Positions 47,928 to 56,133 of a DNA stretch of 64,000 nt are shown piece after piece. Made by a program: the position numbers and the translations under genes. Source of the stretch: Alteromonas sp. BL110 (GTDB taxonomy: Bacteria; Pseudomonadota; Gammaproteobacteria; Enterobacterales; Alteromonadaceae); the NCBI RefSeq assembly GCF_003443615.1, contig NZ_CP031967.1, positions 434,001-498,000 on the forward strand. The letters run 5' to 3'. Every line of letters begins with the position of its first letter. Positions within the stretch are counted from its first letter, which is position 1. The notes beneath the pieces were generated by a model. The model worked only from the letters and a program-made list of their open reading frames with translations, searched no databases and was not told the DNA's origin.

Positions 47928-49475
47928 ATGACAACCGACGCTATCGCAAAAGAAAACAGCAAGGCTAAATCATCAAAACGACATTTGCTAAGCGATGGGC
48001 CCGACTGGACATTTCCGCTTATCGAAGAATACGAGCAGCACATCGATCGCATCGCTAAAAAGTTTAAGTTAGATACCTACCCCAACCAAATTGAGGTTAT
48101 TACCGCCGAGCAAATGATGGATGCCTACGCCAGTATAGGTATGCCGCTCAACTATACCCATTGGAGCTTTGGCAAAAAATTTATTCAAACTGAACAACAA
48201 TATCGTCGTGGACAAATGGGCTTGGCTTACGAAATTGTTATTAACTCTGACCCTTGCATTGCGTATTTAATGGAAGAGAACACCATTACTATGCAGGCGC
48301 TGGTAATGGCCCATGCCTGCTACGGGCACAATTCGTTTTTTAAAGGTAATTACTTATTTAAAACCTGGACCGACGCTAGCTCTATTATCGATTATCTGGT
48401 CTTTGCTAAAAACTACATTGCTAAATGCGAACAGAAGTACGGCTATGACGAGGTCGAAAACATGCTTGATTCGTGTCATGCTCTGATGAATTATGGCGTT
48501 GACCGATACAAACGCCCGCAGAAGATTTCACTCCAAGAAGAGAAGAACAGGCAAGAAGAGCGCGAAGCCTACCTTCAATCCCAGGTGAATGAGCTTTGGC
48601 GCACCTTGCCAGATAGCCCGCACAGCAAGCACAAAGAAAAAATTCGTTTTCCCCAAGAACCTCAGGAAAATCTGCTCTATTTTATTGAGAAAAACGCCCC
48701 TTTGCTTGAACCGTGGCAGCGGGAAATTGTGCGTATTGTACGCAAAGTTTCGCAGTATTTTTATCCGCAGAAACAAACCCAGGTGATGAACGAAGGGTGG
48801 GCTTGTTTCTGGCATTACCATATCCTCAATGAGATGTATGATGAGGGCTTAGTTAGCGACCGCTTTATGATGGAGTTTTTACATAGTCATTCAAGCGTCG
48901 TGATGCAGCCTGAATACAATAGTCCTTATTACTCTGGCATTAACCCGTATGCCCTTGGCTTTTCCATGTTCATGGATATTAAACGGGTATGTCAGTCGCC
49001 TACTGAGGAAGACTATAAATATTTGCCCAGTATTGCGGGTAAAGACTGGCTGGAAACCGTGCATTTCGCTATGGAGAACTTTAAAGACGAGAGCTTTATC
49101 AGTCAGTTTTTATCACCAAAAGTGATTCGGGATTTTAAATTGTTTGCCCTTGAAGACGACACCACCAAACCCTTTATTGCAGTCAGTGCTATCCACGATG
49201 AAAGGGGTTATCAAATTATTAAAGAGAAGCTTTCCGCCCAATACAATTTGAGTAATTTGGAACCCAACATTCAGGTGCATAACGTGGATGTGCGTGGGGA
49301 TCGGTCACTGACTCTGCGCTATATTCCTCAGCGGGGTATACCGCTAGGTGAATCTAAAGATGAAGTCATGCGTCACTTGCACAGGCTATGGAAATTCGAC
49401 GTACGCCTAGAGCAAGACAATGGGGCCGATGGCTTTGAAGTAATATCCGAGTGTAAACGCGCACCGCAGGGATAG
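47928..49475 (+). CDS. SpoVR family protein (YcgB)
   Basis: The 515-residue soluble protein shows the SpoVR/YcgB blocks DWTFPLIEEYEQHIDRIA, VMAHACYGHNSFFKGN and NEGWACFWHYHILNEM, with conserved histidines and acidic residues suggestive of metal binding. The ATG at 47928 follows AAGGAG and lies one base past yeaH, making it the third gene of the operon. In E. coli ycgB is RpoS-dependent; here no promoter of its own is needed. Confidence 0.95.
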   Translation: MTTDAIAKENSKAKSSKRHLLSDGPDWTFPLIEEYEQHIDRIAKKFKLDTYPNQIEVITAEQMMDAYASIGMPLNYTHWSFGKKFIQTEQQYRRGQMGLAYEIVINSDPCIAYLMEENTITMQALVMAHACYGHNSFFKGNYLFKTWTDASSIIDYLVFAKNYIAKCEQKYGYDEVENMLDSCHALMNYGVDRYKRPQKISLQEEKNRQEEREAYLQSQVNELWRTLPDSPHSKHKEKIRFPQEPQENLLYFIEKNAPLLEPWQREIVRIVRKVSQYFYPQKQTQVMNEGWACFWHYHILNEMYDEGLVSDRFMMEFLHSHSSVVMQPEYNSPYYSGINPYALGFSMFMDIKRVCQSPTEEDYKYLPSIAGKDWLETVHFAMENFKDESFISQFLSPKVIRDFKLFALEDDTTKPFIAVSAIHDERGYQIIKEKLSAQYNLSNLEPNIQVHNVDVRGDRSLTLRYIPQRGIPLGESKDEVMRHLHRLWKFDVRLEQDNGADGFEVISECKRAPQG

Positions 49476-49503
49476 GCCTGCGGTACTCCCTCAGAAAAAG
49501 GTA

Positions 49504-50721
49504 TTAAGCTGCTTGTGCGCTTTCCATTTCTTTTCGTGAACACAATAGTAATGACAGCGCGCCGATTGCGGCAAACACTGCTGCAGTAACAAAGGCCTCG
49601 TAAGCGTTAGTGCCCTGCTGCCATTGCTGCCCCGCCATGTAATTACCCAATGCGCCACCAAGGCCAAAGGCTACACTGATATATACAGCTTGCCCGCGGC
49701 TATGGTATGCCTTAGGTAAAAACTGGTGGATAAAATGTACCGATACCGCATGGGTTAACCCAAAGCTTAAGGCATGAATAAGCTGGCTTAATACAATCAC
49801 CATAAAACTGTCGGCAAACGCCGCCATCACGTACCAACGAAGCCCTGTGAGTGCGATGCTTACAAACAATAGATTCCACACGCCAAATTGACTAATGAGC
49901 CTGCGGGCAACCAGAAATATACCCACCTCGGCAAGTACCCCTAGCGCTATAAAGATGCCGGTTTGTTGTCCGCTGTAATCAAGGTCTCGCATGTAAAGGG
50001 CGAAAAAGCCGTAATACGCGCCGAAGCTAATTTGCAGACAGGCAGAAGCGAAAATAAATATGGCAAAAGGTTTTTGTTTAGCGTATTTCCAAATACTGCC
50101 CGCCGTTGACGATTCAGGCGCAGCTTCTTTCGGCGCGCGTATAAACAGGGTACTTATAAATAAAAGTGCAAGTACACCAACACTGGCATGCACAGGGGTA
50201 TCGGTAGAAAAAATATCTAGGGCCTTACCCACACCTACCGTCAAACAAATAAACCCAACACTTCCCCATAGCCTTATTTGCCCATAGGTAGCCTTGGTTT
50301 TCGCCACCGTGTTCATAGTGATGACTTCAAGCTGAGGCAATACTGCGGTCCAAAACATCATCATTAGGCCGAACGCCAGCGTAAGCCCCCAGAAACTGGT
50401 AAAGTAAAAGACAGAACTGAAAGTGAGTACTGTAAGAAAGCAGCCTAAACGCATAACGCCTATCGCGTTACCGGTTTTGTCAGCAACGCCCGCCCACAAG
50501 CCAGGGCCTAAAATACGAGCTAGGGTAATGACGGCAAAAAGCTCACCAATGTCGGCAGAAGAAAATCCCCGTCCATCAAGGAAGATCCCTAAGTATGGAA
50601 CAAGTACGCCAAGTTGCCCGAAGTAAAGCCAGTAGGTAATAGCAAGGATAAAGAGCGCAGTTTTGCTACTTTTTAGGCCTGTATCGGCACTTTCGGGATG
50701 GTTTAGACCATTAGATGACAA
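49504..50721 (-). CDS. MFS transporter (HcaT-like / MFS_1_like)
   Basis: The 405-residue protein has 12 membrane segments and begins with a polar 20-residue N-terminus. The wording YWLYFGQLGVLVPYLGIFLD and ATYGQIRLWGSVGFI resembles the 3-phenylpropionate transporter-like (HcaT/LacY-fold) MFS group. It is convergent with the spoVR gene and independent of aroC, which has its own terminator upstream. The substrate is unknown. Confidence 0.85.
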   Translation of the reverse strand: MSSNGLNHPESADTGLKSSKTALFILAITYWLYFGQLGVLVPYLGIFLDGRGFSSADIGELFAVITLARILGPGLWAGVADKTGNAIGVMRLGCFLTVLTFSSVFYFTSFWGLTLAFGLMMMFWTAVLPQLEVITMNTVAKTKATYGQIRLWGSVGFICLTVGVGKALDIFSTDTPVHASVGVLALLFISTLFIRAPKEAAPESSTAGSIWKYAKQKPFAIFIFASACLQISFGAYYGFFALYMRDLDYSGQQTGIFIALGVLAEVGIFLVARRLISQFGVWNLLFVSIALTGLRWYVMAAFADSFMVIVLSQLIHALSFGLTHAVSVHFIHQFLPKAYHSRGQAVYISVAFGLGGALGNYMAGQQWQQGTNAYEAFVTAAVFAAIGALSLLLCSRKEMESAQAA

Positions 50722-50737
50722 TCTACATCTCCATATG

Positions 50738-50770
50738 CAAAAACGCCACTAGCGCAAACGGGTAGTGGCG
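50738..50770 (-). terminator. Terminator after aroC
   Basis: Read leftward, CGCCACTA, an 11-base loop and TAGTGGCG run into TTTTTGC. It lies about 100 bases past the aroC stop and just before the MFS gene. Confidence 0.85.
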
Positions 50771-50865
50771 AATAGTAAGAACATTTAGCGCAATACAACC
50801 TTGATACTGCGCGTTTTATTCGATCGCGTAAATAATGCGATTAAGCCTAGTTACGATTAAAAAGG

Positions 50866-51963
50866 CTATGCCTGACCCGCAATGGGTTTCGTGGTCGATA
50901 GCACGCCTGCATTTTGCGCGCGGTGACGCAGCAAGTGATCCATCAATACCAGTGCCAGCATTGCTTCAGCAATCGGCACAGCACGAATACCTACGCACGG
51001 GTCGTGACGTCCTTTGGTAACTATATCAATCTCTTCATTGTCTTTATTGATAGTCTTACCCGGTACCGAAATGCTCGAGGTCGGCTTAAGTGCCATGTGC
51101 ACTTCTATATCCTGACCGGTAGAAATGCCGCCTAATACACCACCTGCGTGGTTTGAAGAGAAACCATCTGGCGTTAGCGTATCGCGATGTTCACTACCTT
51201 TTTGGTTTATAACATCAAAGCCATCACCAATTTCAACGCCTTTCACTGCGTTAATGCCCATCATAGCGTGGGCGATTTCCGCATCCAGCCTATCAAAGAC
51301 TGGCTCGCCTAGGCCCACAGGGACATTTTTAGCTACAACCGACACTTTTGCGCCAATGCTGTCGCCAGATTTTTTAAGATCACGCATGTATTCGTCCAGC
51401 GAATCTAACTTAGACTCATCTGGGCAGAAAAACGGGTTGGTGTTGGTAACGCTGTGGTCCACCTTATCAACGGACACAGGGCCAAGCTGAGACAAATAAC
51501 CCAACACCTCAATACCATGCACCTCTTTTAAGTACTTCTTCGCAATACCGCCAGCGGCTACGCGAATAGCTGTTTCGCGGGCTGATGAACGTCCACCACC
51601 ACGATAGTCACGGCTCCCGTATTTTTGATCGTAAGTATAGTCAGCATGACCTGGGCGAAAGCGGTCTTTAATATTGCCGTAGTCTTGGCTTCGCTGGTCT
51701 TTATTTTTAATTAATAAACCAATGCTTGTACCAGTGGTTTTGCCTTCAAATACGCCAGATAGAATTTGTACTTCGTCGTCTTCTCTTCGGGCGGTGGTAT
51801 AGCGCGAAGTGCCTGGTTTGCGTCTGTCTAAATCCACCTGAAGATCTTCTTCTGTGATCTCAAGACCTGGAGGACAACCGTCTACTACACCGCCAATTGC
51901 AATGCCGTGGCTTTCACCAAACGTGGTTACAGTGAAAAGTTTTCCGAAGCTGTTACCTGACAT
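50866..51963 (-). CDS. aroC: Chorismate synthase
   Basis: AroC makes chorismate from 5-enolpyruvylshikimate 3-phosphate using reduced FMN. Signature motifs are [18 protein letters not shown] near the N-terminus, [11 protein letters not shown] and [14 protein letters not shown]. The 365 residues are normal. It follows prmB by 9 bases on the same strand, matching the conserved smrB/prmB/aroC neighbourhood of gammaproteobacteria. Confidence 0.97.
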   Translation of the reverse strand: MSGNSFGKLFTVTTFGESHGIAIGGVVDGCPPGLEITEEDLQVDLDRRKPGTSRYTTARREDDEVQILSGVFEGKTTGTSIGLLIKNKDQRSQDYGNIKDRFRPGHADYTYDQKYGSRDYRGGGRSSARETAIRVAAGGIAKKYLKEVHGIEVLGYLSQLGPVSVDKVDHSVTNTNPFFCPDESKLDSLDEYMRDLKKSGDSIGAKVSVVAKNVPVGLGEPVFDRLDAEIAHAMMGINAVKGVEIGDGFDVINQKGSEHRDTLTPDGFSSNHAGGVLGGISTGQDIEVHMALKPTSSISVPGKTINKDNEEIDIVTKGRHDPCVGIRAVPIAEAMLALVLMDHLLRHRAQNAGVLSTTKPIAGQA

Positions 51964-51972
51964 AATTAACTA

Positions 51973-52953
51973 TTAATCCTTACTACTAAAATACTGTACG
52001 AGTGTGTCTTTGCGCACGGCAAAAATACCTGACCCACCATTTTCAAACTCTAGCCAAATGACTTCCAAGCCCGGGAACCTTTCATTCATGTGCACTTCGC
52101 TGTTGCCTACTTCTACGAACAGCCAGCCACCATCGTTAAGGTAATTTGGCGCATCTTTAAGCATAATGTCCACGAGGTCTAAACCGTCGTCGCCTGCGGC
52201 GAGCGCAAGCTCAGGCTCGTGATGATACTCTTCAGGTAAGTCAGCCATGTCTTCCGCGTCCACATACGGTGGATTAGAAACGATTAGGTCGTATTTCTGA
52301 CCTTCTAGGCTAGAAAACAAATCTGACTGAATGGGATAAACACGATGACTAAGTTCGTGTTCCTGAATATTGATATCGGCCACCTCTAGTGCATCAGTAC
52401 TAATATCAACGGCATCCACTTGGGCATCAGGGTATGCATGAGCCAAAGCGATAGCAATGCAAGCGCCGCCTGTACACATATCAAGAATAGTATTTGGCGC
52501 TGACTCAACAAAAGGTGCGAATTCGTTTTGAATAAGTTCGGCAAATGGCGAACGTGGAATAAGCACGCGCTCATCAACATAAAATGGCATACCACAAAAC
52601 CAAGCTTCATTTGTGATGTAAGGCAACGGCATACGAGTCTGCACGCGTTTTAAAACAAGCTCGGCAATTTTCTCACGTTCACTTTTGGTCAAGCGTGAGT
52701 TAAGAATGTTATCGCTAGCCTGCTCTAAGATAGGATGAGGTAAATGCAGTGCCTGCATAACGAGGCTAGTCGCTTCGTCCCACGCGTTATCAGTACCATG
52801 ACCAAAATACAAAGCCGCATCGTTAAAACGGCTGGTTGCCCATCGTGTCATATCTAACAGGGTATGCAGATCTTCAATGGCTTCTTCAAGGTAAAACTTA
52901 TCGGTCATGGCGTTTGGGTACATCAAAAATTTCAAAGCTGGTATCATACCCAA
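51973..52953 (-). CDS. prmB: Ribosomal protein L3 N5-glutamine methyltransferase
   Basis: PrmB methylates a glutamine of ribosomal protein L3. The SAM site ILDMCTGGACIAIALA and the catalytic NPPY (SNPPYVDAEDM) are visible. The upstream 15 residues are doubtful: an ATG at 52908 (MTDKFYLEEA) matches the usual start of the family better, but neither has a clear ribosome site. It is divergent from smrB and forms an operon with aroC. Confidence 0.94.
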   Translation of the reverse strand: MGMIPALKFLMYPNAMTDKFYLEEAIEDLHTLLDMTRWATSRFNDAALYFGHGTDNAWDEATSLVMQALHLPHPILEQASDNILNSRLTKSEREKIAELVLKRVQTRMPLPYITNEAWFCGMPFYVDERVLIPRSPFAELIQNEFAPFVESAPNTILDMCTGGACIAIALAHAYPDAQVDAVDISTDALEVADINIQEHELSHRVYPIQSDLFSSLEGQKYDLIVSNPPYVDAEDMADLPEEYHHEPELALAAGDDGLDLVDIMLKDAPNYLNDGGWLFVEVGNSEVHMNERFPGLEVIWLEFENGGSGIFAVRKDTLVQYFSSKD

Positions 52954-53060
52954 ACTTCATACCGATTCACATAATTAACTACGTACCGAATCTTTCTATT
53001 CGTTATAATTTAGGCGTTTTGAATTATTGAACTTGTGTTTATTTACCAAAGCTATATTTG

Positions 53061-53711
53061 ATGAAAACCTTTAAAAAAGAACTCAAAGTATTAAAAAAGC
53101 AACTGGCTGAACCAAAGCGACCTACGGGGCGAGCTGGGCTAGCGGGCGCTAATAAGCACAATACGTCATCAAGCGCTGAAGAAGAGACCTTTTCGTTTGC
53201 TGATGTAATGCAAGGCGTCAAGCCTATGTCACAAGATAAAGTAGAGCCTGATAAACAGGTTGAGTTATTTAAGAAGTCACAGCAAATAAAAGGCAAACAC
53301 CTAAAACACAGCAAGCAACTTGCAGCTAGTTTCAATTTTTCTGACATGTATCAAGCGGCACTACCTCAAGAAGGCCCTATGCGCTTTTGCCAAGAAGGTG
53401 AGTCTACGCATATTGTGAAACAGTTACGTCGCGGTGACTACTCGCCAGAAATGACACTGGATTTGCACGGGTTAACTCGAGAAATGGCAAAAGCAGAGCT
53501 TGCAGCGCTTATTCACACGGCTAGAAAAGAAATGATTGACTGTGTTTGCGTCATGCACGGTTTTGGGCAAGGCGTGTTAAAAGCTGCCCTGCCCCATTAC
53601 TTAGTCCAGCACCCACACGTACGCGCTTTCCATCAAGCCCCTCTCGAATACGGAGGGCAAGCTGCATTACTGGTGCTTATTGATATACCGCTTCAAAACG
53701 ACAAACGTTAG
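53061..53711 (+). CDS. smrB: Ribosome rescue factor SmrB (Smr-domain endonuclease)
   Basis: SmrB cleaves mRNA upstream of collided ribosomes. The C-terminal Smr domain (about residues 125-216) has the catalytic-type TLDLHGLT and the HGFGQGVLK loop, followed by HPHVRAFHQAPLEYGG, which is close to E. coli YfcN. The 216-residue protein is longer at the N-terminus than the E. coli form. The ATG at 53061 is used; the TTG just before it is not needed. Confidence 0.93.
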   Translation: MKTFKKELKVLKKQLAEPKRPTGRAGLAGANKHNTSSSAEEETFSFADVMQGVKPMSQDKVEPDKQVELFKKSQQIKGKHLKHSKQLAASFNFSDMYQAALPQEGPMRFCQEGESTHIVKQLRRGDYSPEMTLDLHGLTREMAKAELAALIHTARKEMIDCVCVMHGFGQGVLKAALPHYLVQHPHVRAFHQAPLEYGGQAALLVLIDIPLQNDKR

Positions 53712-53732
53712 GACAAGGCTACGTAATGCGGC

Positions 53733-53858
53733 TTATTTGTCTTCGTCTGCGCTGTTGTGCATAAATAAATAGGTGTAGTACATCATCATCGCAACAATAA
53801 TGCCTATACCTAATAGTGAGCCCCACACCACTGGGTCTTTCATCATAGTCCACATCAT
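53733..53858 (-). CDS. Small membrane protein of 41 residues
   Basis: The frame begins MMWTMMKDPVVWGSLL and ends HNSADEDK. GAGGAG lies 7 bases before the ATG, a strong ribosome site. Residues 11-33 form one methionine-rich membrane helix (GIGIIVAMMMYYTYLFM) with an acidic cytoplasmic or periplasmic tail. Two FNR-like boxes and a correctly placed -10 element lie upstream. The length and layout recall small single-helix subunits such as those of terminal oxidases, or the DUF3149 group; neither is confirmed. It is convergent with smrB. Confidence 0.75.
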   Translation of the reverse strand: MMWTMMKDPVVWGSLLGIGIIVAMMMYYTYLFMHNSADEDK

Positions 53859-53884
53859 AATAAGTCTCCTCTTTAACTAAGTGA

Positions 53885-53976
53885 ATAATAGAGAAGACTT
53901 GGCTTGAAGATTATGATCTGGATCAAAAGTAAAAATTAGCCTGATGGCTGCGGCTAGCTTACTTGATCTAGGTCAA
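53885..53976 (-). promoter_or_regulatory. FNR/Anr-type promoter of the small membrane protein
   Basis: ATGATCTGGATCAA (53913-53926) and TTGATCTAGGTCAA (53963-53976) each match TTGAT-N4-ATCAA at 9 of 10 positions, with centres 50 bases apart. Read leftward, TATTAT (53885-53890) is centred 32 bases from the first box, the spacing expected for a class II FNR promoter with the box near -41.5. The start would be near 53878, about 20 bases before the ATG. Confidence 0.7.
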
Positions 53977-54000
53977 ATCAAGGCTGCTATTTAAACTTTG

Positions 54001-54024
54001 TACCAATCCGCATAGATAACTATC
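54001..54024. repeat. Dispersed 25-base intergenic repeat, copy 3
   Basis: TACCAATCCGCATAGATAAC followed by TATC, matching the copies at 13614 and 34763. Confidence 0.5.
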
Positions 54025-54059
54025 GCTGGCAAAGTAAAAATACACGAGTTCGTTTGGTG

Positions 54060-54479
54060 TTACCCCGAACCAAACCGATTAAAGATATTGAGTTCGTTGT
54101 CACTTCCTAACATAAATTCCGCAGATCTACAGAGTGTTTCCATCGACTCACTTACTTTCACATCAAAGTTAGAAGGCGTAGCTTTCAAACTGTGTTGAAA
54201 AATCTTTGCGTTAGTGTGTGTCGCTAAAAGCAAAAAGCCAAGGCAGCCGTAAGATTTTAAATAAGGCAACCGACTACAAAGTTGCTTTGCCGCGGTATGG
54301 GTGACAGTTAAACTTTTATCGGGAATAGAGAATATTACCCAATGTTCTCGCTTTCTCCCCTCTTTGACAATCGCCGCGAACCATTCGTCTACCGTTCTGT
54401 CGTCGTATACGTTGCTTGGGATATCAAATAGCACGTTATTGACGTTGAAAAAACGATATTGATGCTGACTTCCTACCAT
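54060..54479 (-). CDS. Hypothetical protein, 139 residues, similar in layout to the next gene
   Basis: The small soluble protein has no signal peptide; AGGAGGT 5 bases before the ATG is a strong ribosome site. The predicted alternation of beta strands and helices (RFFNVNNVLFDIPS, WVIFSIPDKSLTV, GCLGFLLLATHTNA) resembles STAS/SpoIIAA-like folds. The neighbour at 54648-55073 has similar size and strand-helix order and may be a diverged paralogue. No function can be assigned. Confidence 0.65.
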   Translation of the reverse strand: MVGSQHQYRFFNVNNVLFDIPSNVYDDRTVDEWFAAIVKEGRKREHWVIFSIPDKSLTVTHTAAKQLCSRLPYLKSYGCLGFLLLATHTNAKIFQHSLKATPSNFDVKVSESMETLCRSAEFMLGSDNELNIFNRFGSG

Positions 54480-54647
54480 AGCTACCTCCTGTTATGCCTT
54501 TATAGAGTTGATAAGAAGTGTTGAGATGCTTAGATCATTTAATGCAAAGGAAGTGATTGCAAAGATAGAAACCGAGAAAACGAATGAGTTCGAACTGCTC
54601 GTACCTTTTATCCCTTACCTTATAATGTTGTTGTTTTGGTAAACGCC

Positions 54648-55073
54648 CTATTCGCGCATGCCAGAAGTAATTTTTTCGCTCAACCACTCTGATGCTTCCG
54701 AAGTTTCACTAAAAAACTGGAAGGGCAACGTGGATGCATCGTAAATTCTAGACCAAAACTTTTGCTGCAGCGCCAGACCCTCGGGTTCATGAAGTACTAC
54801 AGCAGTGGCAACAAGCCCTGAATCAACGGCTTCATCTACTATCAGTTGTGCATCTGCTGTAGCTTCCATGGGGGCGAGCGCTAAGCCGTAAACATTAACT
54901 AGGCTTGCCCAACAAGGGACGTTGATACTTCTTCTTTCTGCGCCCACCACACGTTGATACTTACGGATAAATTCTAAATTGAAAGGGCCGCTAAGGTCGA
55001 TGGTTAATATTCTTTTCTCTTGTATGAAGCGAGCCTTCACATCGCCATGTGCGCAAAACTTTTCATTGTCCAT
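54648..55073 (-). CDS. Hypothetical protein, 141 residues, STAS-like layout
   Basis: It begins MDNEKFCAHGDVKARFIQEK and includes RILTIDLSGPFNLEF, CWASLVNVYGLALAPMEATA and ATAVVLHEPEGLALQQKFW, a strand-helix pattern like STAS or SpoIIAA-like domains. The C-terminal SETSEASEWLSEKI is the helix often ending such folds. The ribosome site is weak. It shares strand, size and layout with the gene at 54060-54479, 168 bases downstream. Function unknown. Confidence 0.65.
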   Translation of the reverse strand: MDNEKFCAHGDVKARFIQEKRILTIDLSGPFNLEFIRKYQRVVGAERRSINVPCWASLVNVYGLALAPMEATADAQLIVDEAVDSGLVATAVVLHEPEGLALQQKFWSRIYDASTLPFQFFSETSEASEWLSEKITSGMRE

Positions 55074-55209
55074 ACATTGCTGTCGCTACTTTTTACCTAA
55101 TGCAGTATTGCTAGTTAATAAAAAGTATAAAACAGTAACTAAGATTGCGCCTGCAAACTAACCAAGAAAACAGCAATATTCATAAAAAATGAAAACACAC
55201 CAAAAAGCT

Positions 55210-55239
55210 ATTGCAAATCATTATCATTTGCACTATCTT
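55210..55239 (+). promoter_or_regulatory. Fur box overlapping a sigma-70 promoter
   Basis: ATTGCAAATCATTATCATT (55210-55228) matches the Fur consensus at 15 of 18 positions and sits inside a near-perfect palindrome (TGCAAAT..ATTTGCA). It coincides with -35 TTGCAA (55211-55216), a 17-base spacer and -10 TATCTT (55234-55239), so bound Fur would block RNA polymerase. Confidence 0.7.
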
Positions 55240-55245
55240 GTAACT

Positions 55246-55326
55246 GCCTGTTCGACGTTGGGTAAAAAACGGTCTTGGCTTAGCGTCGCTGAGGGATAGA
55301 CGCCCGTCTATCCCTCATTTTTTCTT
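55246..55326 (+). ncRNA. Candidate Fur-repressed small RNA (RyhB/PrrF-like role)
   Basis: A predicted transcript of about 80 bases starts just downstream of the Fur-controlled promoter and ends at a strong intrinsic terminator. It contains no reading frame with a ribosome site. The arrangement of Fur box, short untranslated body and terminator is that of RyhB and PrrF iron-sparing RNAs. I see no clear match to the RyhB core sequence, so homology is not claimed. It points toward a convergent lipoprotein gene. Confidence 0.6.
55291..55326 (+). terminator. Terminator of the candidate small RNA
   Basis: GAGGGATAGAC, GCCC, GTCTATCCCTC is a perfect 11-bp stem followed by ATTTTTTCTTTT. Confidence 0.9.
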
Positions 55327-55411
55327 TTCAAATCTTAATTCTCTTACTGACGTAAAAAACGCGACTTAAAAGCCGCGTACTACATTCTAAATAAACATTT
55401 GCATTTTAAAG

Positions 55412-56050
55412 CTAGCTAAAAAGCTTCATAAACCAACCTTTTTGAAGATCCTCTTCGCAGGTTTTAAGTTGTGTCGCGTAACGCAACGAGCGGGCTTTTA
55501 CTTTCGACGCCACTTTCTTAAGCCATGGTTTTCTGTCATAGCTTCTGCGCTTATAGCCGCCCCAACCTTCGTGATAGTTTAGGTATTGTGCGTAGGCGTC
55601 CCATTTAGAAATGCCATTCACTTTTTGCGATTTATAGATAAACCAACCCATAAAATCGATCGCATCTTCAAAATCATCCCTATCCGCACCGCTATTATCA
55701 GTTTCACGCATGTAGTCTGCCCACGTCGGTGTTTTAGCCTGTGAGTAACCATACGCCGAACTGACGCGTCCCCAAGGAATGAGTCCGAAGAACACATAAT
55801 CGCGAGGTGGTAGTGCATTGTGACGGAAAGAGCTTTCCTGATACATCATGGCCATAGGCACATGAATCGGCACGCCCCACTTATCTCTCGCGTCAGCAGC
55901 TGCATCATACCAATCGTCCTTTTCGTAAAATATTTCACACAAATTACTGATGTCTTTAGGAGGCGTAGTTGCACATCCAGCGATGAACAATGGAAAAAGA
56001 ACGATGAGAGTTGATAAAAAAACAACCAGTTTTTTGAACTTTTGGTTCAT
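55412..56050 (-). CDS. Transglycosylase SLT-like lipoprotein
   Basis: The 212-residue product has a lipoprotein signal (lipobox FIAGC, Cys26). The domain that follows resembles the lysozyme-like fold of lytic transglycosylases: MAMMYQESSFRHNA carries the expected catalytic glutamate, AYGYSQAKTPTWADYM follows, and QYLNYHEGWGGY lies near the end. It probably acts on, or binds, peptidoglycan from the outer or inner membrane. It is upstream of no operon partner. Confidence 0.8.
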   Translation of the reverse strand: MNQKFKKLVVFLSTLIVLFPLFIAGCATTPPKDISNLCEIFYEKDDWYDAAADARDKWGVPIHVPMAMMYQESSFRHNALPPRDYVFFGLIPWGRVSSAYGYSQAKTPTWADYMRETDNSGADRDDFEDAIDFMGWFIYKSQKVNGISKWDAYAQYLNYHEGWGGYKRRSYDRKPWLKKVASKVKARSLRYATQLKTCEEDLQKGWFMKLFS

Positions 56051-56103
56051 AGCTTGTCTTAACTAATGTTCTAGTAAAATGTGTGTTTCCCTGGAACCTT
56101 TTA

Positions 56104-56133
56104 ATGCCTGACCTATGTCAGGCATTTTTTTTT
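56104..56133 (+). terminator. Intrinsic terminator in the antisense orientation at the end of gshA
   Basis: ATGCCTGAC, CTAT, GTCAGGCAT is a perfect 9-bp stem followed by eight T's on the plus strand. Both flanking genes run leftward, where the downstream flank is TTAAAAGG and not a T tract. The A run encodes the lysines in the gshA C-terminus (PAKKNA). Confidence 0.65.
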
